From the NCBI RefSeq assembly GCF_046557615.1, contig NZ_JBKIII010000001.1, positions 248,001 to 312,000 on the forward strand: 64,000 nt of DNA, written 5' to 3'. The stretch comes from Haloferax sp046557615 (GTDB lineage Archaea; Halobacteriota; Halobacteria; Halobacteriales; Haloferacaceae). Under the pieces are notes generated by a model. That model was not told the DNA's origin and did not search any database. It was given only the letters and a program-made list of their open reading frames with translations. Shown here piece by piece: positions 55,677 through 63,434 of this stretch; the first letter of the stretch is position 1; each line of letters starts with the position of its first letter. The translations under genes and the position numbers were made by a program.

Positions 55677-56537
55677 ATGCGCGGCATGAACGATATCGAC
55701 ACGGTGGGGGTCATTGGCGCAGGAACGATGGGCAACGGAATCGCACAAGTCGCGGCCATGTCGGGCTACGACGTCGTGATGCGTGACCTCGAAGAAGAGT
55801 ACGTCGAGCGTGGACTGGACGCAATCGACAGCAGTCTCTCCCGGTTCGTCTCCAAAGAGAAACTCTCTGAGTCAGAAGCCGACGAGGTCCGCGACCGCCT
55901 CACCGGCACGACCGACTTCGACGCACTCGCAGACTGCGACCTCGTCGTCGAGGCCGCCGTCGAGAACATGGACATCAAGCGCTCTATCTTCTCGGACCTC
56001 GACGAGCTGATGCCCGAAGACGTGATTCTCGCCACGAACACGAGTACGCTCTCGATTACGACTATCGCGGCCGCAACCGACCGCCCCGAGCAGGTCGTCG
56101 GCCTGCACTTCATGAATCCCGTCCCCATCATGAAGGGCGTCGAAGTCGTCCGCGGCGAGCACTCCTCGCCCGAAGTCGTCGAGTTCGCACACGACTTCTC
56201 CGAGAAACTCGGTAAGGAGACGTGGGAGTCCGACGACAAGCCCGGATTCGTCACGAACCGCATCCTCATGCCATGGCTCAACGAGGGCATTCGCGCCTTC
56301 GACGAAGGCGTCGCCTCGAAGGAAGACATCGACCGCGGCATGACCCTCGGTACGAACGTCCCGATGGGTCCACTCACGCTCGCCGACCACATCGGACTGG
56401 ACATCTGTCTCGACGCCTCTGAGACCCTGTTCGAAGAACTCGGTGACCGTTACAAGCCTGCCTACCTGCTCAAGCGCAAAGTCGCCGCGGGTGACCTCGG
56501 CAAGAAGACGGGTAAGGGCTTCTACGAGTACGAGTAA
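55677..56537 (+). CDS. hbd: 3-hydroxyacyl-CoA dehydrogenase
   Basis: NAD-dependent L-3-hydroxyacyl-CoA (hydroxybutyryl-CoA) dehydrogenase (286 residues). VGVIGAGTMGNGIA is the Rossmann motif at 11-23, CDLVVEAAVEN follows, HFMNPVPIMKGVEVV contains the catalytic His and substrate motif, and GFVTNRILMPWLNEGI is the C-domain start. The N-terminal start may be either ATG at 55677 or at 55686. Part of beta-oxidation or PHB metabolism; no partner thiolase or hydratase gene adjoins it. Confidence 0.93.
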   Translation: MRGMNDIDTVGVIGAGTMGNGIAQVAAMSGYDVVMRDLEEEYVERGLDAIDSSLSRFVSKEKLSESEADEVRDRLTGTTDFDALADCDLVVEAAVENMDIKRSIFSDLDELMPEDVILATNTSTLSITTIAAATDRPEQVVGLHFMNPVPIMKGVEVVRGEHSSPEVVEFAHDFSEKLGKETWESDDKPGFVTNRILMPWLNEGIRAFDEGVASKEDIDRGMTLGTNVPMGPLTLADHIGLDICLDASETLFEELGDRYKPAYLLKRKVAAGDLGKKTGKGFYEYE

Positions 56538-56555
56538 GCCGCTAACTCGCGTCCC

Positions 56556-56774
56556 TCATTTTCGCAGTCGCATCACGCCAGCGCCGACTACTGCGACGAC
56601 CAAGAACAACCCCCCGAGCCCCGCGAGTGTCACAGCGAGCCCTGTCACTTCTGCGACGCCGCCGCTTGCGACGTAGGTCAGGATAGCGGCAAAGAGGAAG
56701 AGCGCGGCCACGAAGCCACCGACGAAGAGAACGAACATCGGCGAGAGGTAGTCGTCTGCGGGCACACCATCCAA
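56556..56774 (-). CDS. Small two-helix membrane protein
   Basis: A 72-residue frame with two TM segments (MFVLFVGGFVAALFLFAAILTYVAS and TGLAVTLAGLGGLFLVVAVVGAGVM) and a short basic end (RLRK). The frame opens at a TTG (56774); a GTG at 56765 or the ATG at 56738 are equally likely starts. It converges on hbd (18 bp). Unknown function. It is back-to-back with the ABC exporter, with the divergent promoter between 56775 and 56876. Confidence 0.6.
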   Translation of the reverse strand: MDGVPADDYLSPMFVLFVGGFVAALFLFAAILTYVASGGVAEVTGLAVTLAGLGGLFLVVAVVGAGVMRLRK

Positions 56775-56876
56775 TTGGAACCGAGCGAGGAAACTGTTGG
56801 CGTCTCGAACCGATGCCTATCAGTTCTGAATATCCGCGCGAATCCTTTTATTCTATCCCGCGTGAACGTCTGTCCA

Positions 56877-57806
56877 ATGATAACGGTCGAGAACCTGCGG
56901 AAGACCTACGGCGACTTCCCCGCCGTCGTGGGGAGCGACTTCTCGGTCGAGCCCGGAGAAGTATTCGGTATCGTCGGCCCTAACGGCGCGGGCAAGACGA
57001 CGACGCTGAAGATGCTCGCCGGACTCATCGAACCAACCTCCGGGTCGGCCGAAGTACTCGGCTTCGACCCCGAAGACCCCGCGATGCGTCGCAAGCTCGG
57101 CTTCCTCCCCGAAGAGTCGCCGCTCTACGAGGACATGACGCCGCGGTCGTATCTTCGGTTCTTCGCCGACCTCTACGACGTACCGCGCGACGTTGCGGAC
57201 GACCGAACCAACGCCGTCCTCGACAGATTGGACCTCGAATATCGAGACCGACGCCTCGGCGATATGTCGAAGGGGATGAAACGAAAGGTCGCTATCGCTC
57301 GCTCACTCGTCAACGACCCCGACTTGCTCATCTACGACGAACCCGCGAGCGGTCTGGACCCGCTGACGACGAACGTGGTGTTAGAGTTCGTCCGCGAACT
57401 CCGAAACGACGGCAAGACGGTCGTTTTCAGCGCCCACAACCTGTTTCACGTCGAATCCATCTGCGACCGCGTGGTCATCATGAATCGCGGCGAAATCATC
57501 GCTCGCGGCACAGTTCCCGAGATTCGTGACCAACACGGCGAGACGAGCTATCGCGTCTATACGACGGTCGAACTCCCAGAGAGCGAGCGAGAAGGCGACC
57601 AATTCGTCTCGGTCGTCGAGACGATGGACGAGGTGGAATCGTTACGAACCGACGTTGAGGAGGCTGGTGGGACTGTCTCGGACATCCGCACCGACGAAGC
57701 CTCGCTGGAGGATATTTTCCTTCGCCTCGCGCGCGATGCGCCGACGAAGAGTACGCAAGACGGGGGGCGTGGCAGTGTCCAAGAAGGAGGACGTGGAAAC
57801 TCGTGA
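56877..57806 (+). CDS. ABC transporter ATP-binding protein (ABC-2/NatA-type)
   Basis: A 309-residue exporter ATPase. Walker A is GPNGAGKTT at 34-42, the signature appears as DMSKGMKRKVAIARS (near 127-141, a Ser-Lys-Gly-Met variant of LSGGQ), and Walker B is LLIYDEPASGLDP (about 149-161). The C-terminal region (about 230-309) is the NatA-type extension. The longer frame from 56775 is rejected. Coupled to the next gene by a GTGA overlap. The substrate is unknown; NatA relatives export sodium, antibiotics or peptides. Confidence 0.92.
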   Translation: MITVENLRKTYGDFPAVVGSDFSVEPGEVFGIVGPNGAGKTTTLKMLAGLIEPTSGSAEVLGFDPEDPAMRRKLGFLPEESPLYEDMTPRSYLRFFADLYDVPRDVADDRTNAVLDRLDLEYRDRRLGDMSKGMKRKVAIARSLVNDPDLLIYDEPASGLDPLTTNVVLEFVRELRNDGKTVVFSAHNLFHVESICDRVVIMNRGEIIARGTVPEIRDQHGETSYRVYTTVELPESEREGDQFVSVVETMDEVESLRTDVEEAGGTVSDIRTDEASLEDIFLRLARDAPTKSTQDGGRGSVQEGGRGNS

Positions 57807-59671
57807 GTGCCGACGAACCTTCACGGAACGACTCCATTCGTGCGGGCCTCGTCGCCCACGCCCGAGCAATCGCACGAATCGCCCGCTGGGAGGTGTCGCG
57901 CTCCGCAGAAACCATCGACCGTCGGACGCTCGCTCTCGGTGTCGTCCTGCTGTTGGTGACCGGAGGCGTCGCCGTCGGTGCCGCCGCAGGTGGCGTCGCT
58001 ATCGACCGCGACCTCTATCGCGTCGGTATCGCGGCCGATAACCCGTACTACGAAGCAGTCGAGCAGTCGGCGGTGCTCGACGCCCGACCCATCACAGACT
58101 CGAACGTCGAACTCGTCGTCCGAGAGAATTTCGTCCAGGTTGGACCGACACAGACCAGCAAAGCGGCCTACAGCGCCTTCAGAGACGCCGTTCAATCGTA
58201 CAACGCACGCCAATTATCTCAAGAAGAGAACCAATCTGCGGCCTATCCAGTCATCGTGTCACTTCAGTACCGTGAACGCGGCGCGCTCGTTCCACCGGGC
58301 AGTCGCGTCGAATCCGGCGACTCGGGTTCGACATCGAGTACTGATTCAGGCACCGATTCGAGCAGCGGGTCTGACGCCGACACTTCGACTTCGTCAGGAA
58401 CGACTGACACCGGAGATTCAGAAACCAGCACGAACGACGAGACGGGCGGCGCACCCGACGTCGGCCTCGGTGGTGCTGGCGGGTTCCTCGGCGGTGGCAC
58501 CTCTGGGTCTCCAGCGGACATTAGCCCGCCGTTCCCCTTCGCATCGCTCGTCCTCGCCTTCGCGTTCTTGGTTCCGATGAACTTCGTGATTCAGGCCTAC
58601 GGGTCGAGCATCCTCAACGAGCGCGTGAAGCGCCGCGGTGAACTCTTGCTCGTCGCACCCATCTCGCCGGGAGATATCGTCCTCGGAAAGACCGCACCCT
58701 ACGCGCTTGGGATGGTCGGCCTCACTGTCGTCATCGCCGCAGCAATCGGCGGGGGAATCGCGTCTATCGCCGCAGTCGTCCCGATTGGATTGCTGTTCTT
58801 GGCTTCGACGTTCGTCGGCGCGATGTTCGCCCGTTCGTTTAAGGAACTCACGTTCGTCACCGTCACCGTCTCGGTCTTCTTGACGACCTACACGTTCGTC
58901 CCGGCCATCTTCACGAACGTCACACCGATTGCGCTCATCTCGCCGCTGACCATCGTCGTCCGTGACCTCGCCGACGATGCGATTCCACTCGGTGATTTTG
59001 TGTTCTCTGTCGGGCCGATTCTCATCGCCTCTATCGTCTTGTTCCTCCTCGGAACCGGCGTCTACCGCGAAGAAGACATGTTCACCCAGCGACCGGTCCC
59101 CCTCAAATTCCTCGACGCACTCGACAGTCAGATTTCGCGCCCTCGGTCGGTTGCCACCGTTTCGGCACTGACGATTCCGTTCGTCTTCATCGCCGAACTC
59201 CTCGCTATCGCCGTGTTGTTCGTACTCCCAATCGACGTGACGATTCCGCTCGTCCTCGTCGCCGTCGCGGTCATCGAAGAACTCGCCAAGAGCCTCCACG
59301 TCTATGCCGCGTTCACGAAAGCGCGATTCGCCCGAACGATTCGCGTCTCGCTCGTCCTCGGGGCGCTCTCGGGACTTGGGTTCTTCCTCGGTGAGAAGTT
59401 CACCGCGATTATCCAAGTCGTCAGGCTTCAATCGCTAACACTCGGGCAAACTGCGTTCCAACCATCGGGACTCGGCATCGCCGACCCGTCACAAATCGGC
59501 CTGCTCTCGGCGCTTGGACTCCTGCTCGCACCGCTCGCGCTCCACGCGGTGACTGCCACCGTCACAGCACTCGGTGCGAGACGCGGACCGACCGCCTACG
59601 TCGGCGCGTTACTCGGCGCAATCGGCATTCACGTCGTCTACAACTTGCAGGTGGTGAGCTTCCTTGGGTAA
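57803..59671 (+). CDS. ABC-2 permease fused to a PrsW-like intramembrane protease
   Basis: A 622-residue membrane protein starting at a GTG that overlaps the ATPase stop. The N-terminal half is an ABC-2 permease: TM1 near 44-68, an exported domain ending in a Ser/Thr/Asp-rich linker (about 165-240), then TMs with RVKRRGELLLVAPISPGDIVLGK. From about residue 440 the sequence changes to a PrsW-like domain with EELAK (Glu492-Glu493), FFLGE (527-531), His581 and HVVYN (610-614), matching the EExxK, FxxxE and HxxxD/N motifs of this glutamic protease family. The fusion suggests proteolysis tied to export. Confidence 0.83.
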   Translation: MSADEPSRNDSIRAGLVAHARAIARIARWEVSRSAETIDRRTLALGVVLLLVTGGVAVGAAAGGVAIDRDLYRVGIAADNPYYEAVEQSAVLDARPITDSNVELVVRENFVQVGPTQTSKAAYSAFRDAVQSYNARQLSQEENQSAAYPVIVSLQYRERGALVPPGSRVESGDSGSTSSTDSGTDSSSGSDADTSTSSGTTDTGDSETSTNDETGGAPDVGLGGAGGFLGGGTSGSPADISPPFPFASLVLAFAFLVPMNFVIQAYGSSILNERVKRRGELLLVAPISPGDIVLGKTAPYALGMVGLTVVIAAAIGGGIASIAAVVPIGLLFLASTFVGAMFARSFKELTFVTVTVSVFLTTYTFVPAIFTNVTPIALISPLTIVVRDLADDAIPLGDFVFSVGPILIASIVLFLLGTGVYREEDMFTQRPVPLKFLDALDSQISRPRSVATVSALTIPFVFIAELLAIAVLFVLPIDVTIPLVLVAVAVIEELAKSLHVYAAFTKARFARTIRVSLVLGALSGLGFFLGEKFTAIIQVVRLQSLTLGQTAFQPSGLGIADPSQIGLLSALGLLLAPLALHAVTATVTALGARRGPTAYVGALLGAIGIHVVYNLQVVSFLG

Positions 59672-60722
59672 CCCACGACTCGCAATCGCCCGGCGTGAAC
59701 TCGGGAGTCTTCGAAAGGAGAAGACAATCGTTCTCGCACTGGCGATTCAACTCTTCGTGGCGGCGTTCTCGTCGTTCCTCGTCGTCGGTCTCGTGTCGCT
59801 CTACGACCCGAGTGCCGGGTCCTACGAAGTCGATGTCGCTATCGCAGGCGGTGACGAAGCCGTCGAAAGCCTGTTGCGGGCGACCGCGTCCGAACAGGGT
59901 ATCGATGCCCGAGTGTATCCTTCGACCAATAGTGCGCTGACGGCGTTCGAACAACGCGAGGTGGACGCGGTCTTAGAGGCATCGACCGACGAAGAGGGCC
60001 GAATACGGGTGCTTGCGATTGCGCCGGATTCGGGCGTCGAATCCACGGTTATCGTCGTTCAGTTACGCGATGCGCTCCAGCAACTCGAACGAAACGAGCG
60101 CGCCGAGCGCGATGCGTTCTTGGAATCGACGCCGCTTCGACTCCCTCCGGCGACTGATTCGAATCCCTACTTCGGATTCACCTATACGGTACTCGTCCCA
60201 CTGTTGCTGTTCTTGCCCGTGTTCATCGCCGGGTCGCTCGTGGTCGATTCACTGACTGAGGAAGTCGCTCGCGGCACGCTCGAACTCCTCCGCGTCGCTC
60301 CCGTGAGCTTCCCCGCCGTCGTCGATGGGAAGGTATTCGCCGCGGGCGGGCTCGCACCCGTCCAGGCGATGGCGTGGATGGGGCTGCTCGCTCTTCGCGG
60401 GACGCCCATTCACAATTTCGAGCTGTTGTTCGGGTTGGTGACCGGTCTCACCGCAGTTGTCGTCTCACTCGGTGCTACCGTCGCGCTCGTCGCCCCAGAC
60501 CGTCGGAGTTCGCAGTTGCTCTACTCTGTGGGCGTCTTGCTCGTCTTTGCAGGCACGTCGTTGCTCCCACTCAACCCCGCGAACACCGCCGCAAAACTGG
60601 CACTCGGAACTGCTGGTGTTTCCTCTGTTGCTGGTGCCGTCGGCTTGCTCGTCATCGGTGCTGTCTCGCTACTCGGCATGCGCATGGTCGTCAGTCGAAT
60701 CGACCCGAACGAACTCGGGTAG
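59664..60722 (+). CDS. ABC-2 type permease
   Basis: A 352-residue partner permease with an 8-nt overlap with the preceding gene. The start is a TTG at 59664 with GGTGAG upstream. TM1 (TIVLALAIQLFVAAFSSFLVVGL) is followed by a large exported loop (about 40-165) and five to six further TM helices (VLVPLLLFLPVFIAGSLVVDS; VARGTLELLRVAPVSF is the NatB-like coupling motif). It lacks a PrsW domain. Together with the two preceding genes it makes an ATPase plus two unequal permeases. Confidence 0.87.
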   Translation: MGNPRLAIARRELGSLRKEKTIVLALAIQLFVAAFSSFLVVGLVSLYDPSAGSYEVDVAIAGGDEAVESLLRATASEQGIDARVYPSTNSALTAFEQREVDAVLEASTDEEGRIRVLAIAPDSGVESTVIVVQLRDALQQLERNERAERDAFLESTPLRLPPATDSNPYFGFTYTVLVPLLLFLPVFIAGSLVVDSLTEEVARGTLELLRVAPVSFPAVVDGKVFAAGGLAPVQAMAWMGLLALRGTPIHNFELLFGLVTGLTAVVVSLGATVALVAPDRRSSQLLYSVGVLLVFAGTSLLPLNPANTAAKLALGTAGVSSVAGAVGLLVIGAVSLLGMRMVVSRIDPNELG

Positions 60723-60796
60723 GCGACCTCTCGCCTTGTTTTCGCTCGCCGCCACGCACCACAAGGGGTACAAGGCCTGAGCCCAAGGGCCGATAC

Positions 60797-61111
60797 ATGG
60801 GAATCGGAGGAACTGCGAAGAAAATCCAGAAAGTCGCAGAGATGGCAGAGGACGTCTACAAGAAACTCAACGAACTTCGCGAGCAAGTCGTCGAAATGCG
60901 CGAAACGGTCGGTGAGACGAAAGACCGCGTGGACAACCTCGAAGCCGAGAACGCCGAACAACGGGCGATTCTCGAAGCGATCGCCGAAGAGCAGGGAATC
61001 GACCTCGATGCCGTCATCGCAGACGCACACATCACCGAAGCCGAAGCGTCAAACGGCGAGGTCGAGTCTGAGGAATCCGCTGAATCCGAGACGACGCCGA
61101 CCGAGAATTAA
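60797..61111 (+). CDS. Coiled-coil protein (DUF5798-like)
   Basis: A 104-residue, highly charged helical protein: MGIGGTAKKIQKVAEMAEDVYKKLNELREQVVEM, then KDRVDNLEAENAEQRAILEAIAEEQGIDLDAVI. Heptad spacing of Leu/Val/Ile residues suggests a dimeric coiled coil. The C-terminal 20 residues are Glu/Ser-rich. I recall the family as DUF5798. The frame extends upstream to 60374 inside the permease, but the ATG at 60797 is natural. Function unknown; it follows the ABC genes by 74 bp. Confidence 0.75.
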   Translation: MGIGGTAKKIQKVAEMAEDVYKKLNELREQVVEMRETVGETKDRVDNLEAENAEQRAILEAIAEEQGIDLDAVIADAHITEAEASNGEVESEESAESETTPTEN

Positions 61112-61161
61112 GAACTGGATTCTCTGTTCTCCTTCACACCGCGATAAAAACATTCAGGGCC

Positions 61162-61180
61162 GGGGGCAACATTTGCCCCC
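61162..61180 (+). promoter_or_regulatory. Perfect 19-bp palindrome before cysK start
   Basis: GGGGGCAACATTTGCCCCC has 8-bp arms around CAT and ends 2 nt before the ATG at 61183. GCGATAAAAAC (61141-61151) is the only TATA-like element, 32-40 nt before the ATG, so initiation falls around 61170-61180, within the palindrome. It can act as an operator at the initiation site or as an RNA hairpin that hides the start codon. Confidence 0.6.
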
Positions 61181-61182
61181 AT

Positions 61183-62163
61183 ATGACCACGCACCGCACG
61201 CCGTTCGATTCGGTGCTCGATACCATCGGTGAGACGCCGCTGGTCCGGGTTCACGCCTCTCCTGACGAGGTTCCAGTGTACGCGAAACTGGAATCGTTCA
61301 ACCCCGGCGCGAGTGTCAAAGACCGCATCGGGAAGTACATGCTCGAAGAGATGCTCGCCGAGGGGACGCTCCCCGAAGGCGGCACTGTCGTCGAACCGAC
61401 CGCCGGAAACACCGGCATCGGGTTGGCTGTCGCCGCAGGGCAACTCGACATTCGCGCCGTCTTCGTCGTCCCCGAGCGCTTCAGCGTGGAAAAGCAGACG
61501 CTCATGCGCGCACTCGGTGCGGACGTCATCAACACGCCGACCGAAGACGGCATGGGCGGCGCAATCGACCGGGCTCACCAACTCGCAGAAGAACTGGACG
61601 ACGCTGTCGTCCCCCAACAGTTCTCGAACCCGCTGAATCCCGAAGCCCACTACGAGACGACTGCGCCCGAAATCTACGACGCCCTCGACCACGAAGTCGG
61701 CGCGCTCGTCGCCGGGTGTGGCACCGCGGGTACGCTCATGGGCATCGCCCGATACGGACGCGAGAATCACGAGGAAACCTTCGTTTCGGCTGTCGAACCC
61801 GAAGGCTCGCTCTACTCGACGTTCCACGGACGCGATGTGGAGGAAGGCCCGTACAAGACGGAAGGAATCGGGACCCACAACCCCGCGACGAACGAGTTAT
61901 TCGACCCCGAACTGGTCGATGAAATCGTCCAAATCGGCGACGAAGAGACGCACACAGAGATGCAGCGACTCGCCGCCGAAGAAGGTCATCTGGTCGCATC
62001 GAGTTCTGCGGCGAACTGTCTTGCCGCGCTCGACGTAGCCGAACGCGCCGCTGCCGGTGAAATTTCGCTTCCCTACGATTCTGTCGTCACACTCTTCCCC
62101 GATTCGAGCGAGCGCTACCTCTCGAAAGGCGTCTACGGCGACTTCGAATCCTGGGAAGGCTGA
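61183..62163 (+). CDS. cysK: Cysteine synthase family PLP enzyme
   Basis: Fold-type II PLP enzyme of the O-acetylserine sulfhydrylase/cystathionine beta-synthase class (326 residues). Lys46 in GASVKDRIGK binds PLP, PTAGNTGIG (72-80) is the substrate Asn loop, GCGTAGTLMG holds the phosphate, and ASSSAANCLAAL provides a Ser near the pyridine nitrogen. No CBS regulatory domain is present. The substrate could be O-acetylserine, O-phosphoserine or serine plus homocysteine, since the SFNPGASVKDR motif fits all. A palindrome at the promoter suggests tight control. Confidence 0.86.
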   Translation: MTTHRTPFDSVLDTIGETPLVRVHASPDEVPVYAKLESFNPGASVKDRIGKYMLEEMLAEGTLPEGGTVVEPTAGNTGIGLAVAAGQLDIRAVFVVPERFSVEKQTLMRALGADVINTPTEDGMGGAIDRAHQLAEELDDAVVPQQFSNPLNPEAHYETTAPEIYDALDHEVGALVAGCGTAGTLMGIARYGRENHEETFVSAVEPEGSLYSTFHGRDVEEGPYKTEGIGTHNPATNELFDPELVDEIVQIGDEETHTEMQRLAAEEGHLVASSSAANCLAALDVAERAAAGEISLPYDSVVTLFPDSSERYLSKGVYGDFESWEG

Positions 62164-62580
62164 TTATCCGTGTCGGGCGTGTTCGACTTTTAGACAACGG
62201 TCCTGCACGAATTTGAGGCCCGCTTTTTCGGCGCGTTCGCCAGCCTCGTCGTCCGTAATCCCGAGTTGGAGCCAAACCCCCTGTACGTCGCCGCGTGACT
62301 CAGCACGTTCGATGACTGCATCGACGACGCCACCTGCTTCTTCGGACGGTCGAAACACGTCCACGAGGTCGATGTCTTCTTCCACGTCGGCGAGGCTGTC
62401 GTAGGCTTTTTCGCCGAGAATCTCGTCGCTAAAGGGATTCACAGGGATGATTCGATAGCCGTTGCGCTGGAGGTACGCCGGAACGTCGTGGGCTGGTTTC
62501 CCGGGGGATGATGAACACCCGACGACGGCGATCGTTTCGACATCGAGGAGGGAACTAATTTCTTCGGCGGATGTAGCCAT
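62164..62580 (-). CDS. CoA-binding domain protein
   Basis: A 138-residue Rossmann-like protein of the YccU/CoA_binding_2 family. IAVVGCSSSPGKPAHDVPAYLQRNGYRIIPVNPF is the nucleotide-binding part, and GVWLQLGITDDEAGERAEKAGLKFVQDRCLKVEHARH the usual end. It binds CoA in characterised homologues; role unknown. The ATG at 62580 is chosen over the frame start at 62652. TTTTTAAACT about 30 nt upstream (minus strand) suggests a leaderless transcript. It converges directly on cysK. Confidence 0.9.
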   Translation of the reverse strand: MATSAEEISSLLDVETIAVVGCSSSPGKPAHDVPAYLQRNGYRIIPVNPFSDEILGEKAYDSLADVEEDIDLVDVFRPSEEAGGVVDAVIERAESRGDVQGVWLQLGITDDEAGERAEKAGLKFVQDRCLKVEHARHG

Positions 62581-62672
62581 ACACGAAATTCGGATTCTCA
62601 GTTTAAAAACCTCAGTTGCACGTGCGGTGAGAGCGCACGCTCGATGGGTCATTGGACGGCGATGAAAACTGG

Positions 62673-63284
62673 TTAGTCGTTGGCGAGGCGAACGGTCGGT
62701 TCGCCGTCTTCCGAGGTGGTGATGATGCCGTCGAACAGTTGTTTGATGGTGTTCATCGTCCGGTCGTCGTGCGCCGAGGAGTCGATAGCGAACAGGCCAA
62801 GCCCGCCGACGCTCTGGATGCGACCGGTAAAGACGTGGAGGAAGCGGAACACTGTCTGGAGGTCGGCGTACATCAAGAGCGTCGAGAGCGAGTGGAGCAT
62901 CACTCGGTTCTGGGTGAGGTTACGTTCCTGGTAGTACTGTTGGAGAACCTCGGAGAGTTTGATACCGATACCGGTCATGTCAACGGGTGACGACGCGTAT
63001 TTGATTCGGTCGTCGTCGCGCACGTCGCCGACGCCCTGCTGTCGGGTGACACAATCGACGATTGCGACCGGCTTGTCGTCGTAGTCCACGCGTTTTGCGT
63101 AGTCTTTGAGAACGCGCTCGCCACCGTCTTTGGTCGTGACGACGATGACTCCCTCGCCGCGTTCACTCCCTTCAGCGAGGATATCGAGCGCGAGCGAGCG
63201 CTTACCGGTCAGCGGCGGCCCACTGATGAGCAGATTCGTTCCTGGTTCGACCTCCGTATCGAGGCCCGCACCGAGGTTATACAT
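62673..63284 (-). CDS. RecA-like (KaiC/RadA-type) ATPase of unknown function
   Basis: A 203-residue protein with one RecA-like domain. Walker A is the slightly unusual GPPLTGKRS at 22-30, and the Walker B strand is about GLGLFAIDSSAHDDR. VIVVTTKDGGERVLKDYAK and VMLHSLSTLLMYADLQTVFRFLHVF match the haloarchaeal RAD55/KaiC-like family linked with signalling or gas-vesicle/transducer control. The start MYNLGAG is preferred. It has no HTH. A possible TATA (AATATTACC) lies about 100 nt upstream. Confidence 0.8.
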   Translation of the reverse strand: MYNLGAGLDTEVEPGTNLLISGPPLTGKRSLALDILAEGSERGEGVIVVTTKDGGERVLKDYAKRVDYDDKPVAIVDCVTRQQGVGDVRDDDRIKYASSPVDMTGIGIKLSEVLQQYYQERNLTQNRVMLHSLSTLLMYADLQTVFRFLHVFTGRIQSVGGLGLFAIDSSAHDDRTMNTIKQLFDGIITTSEDGEPTVRLAND

Positions 63285-63434
63285 GCGTGTACCTCGGTGT
63301 CGTCTCGGTTCCGAGGCGAATTGCCGCATGATGCGTCCGCTCTCCGGGAGCCATCAGATAGTACGACCATTTCGTGAACTGGTAATATTCTTTTTGATTG
63401 GTCCGCATCCGCACCCTCCGCGACAGCATTCAAT

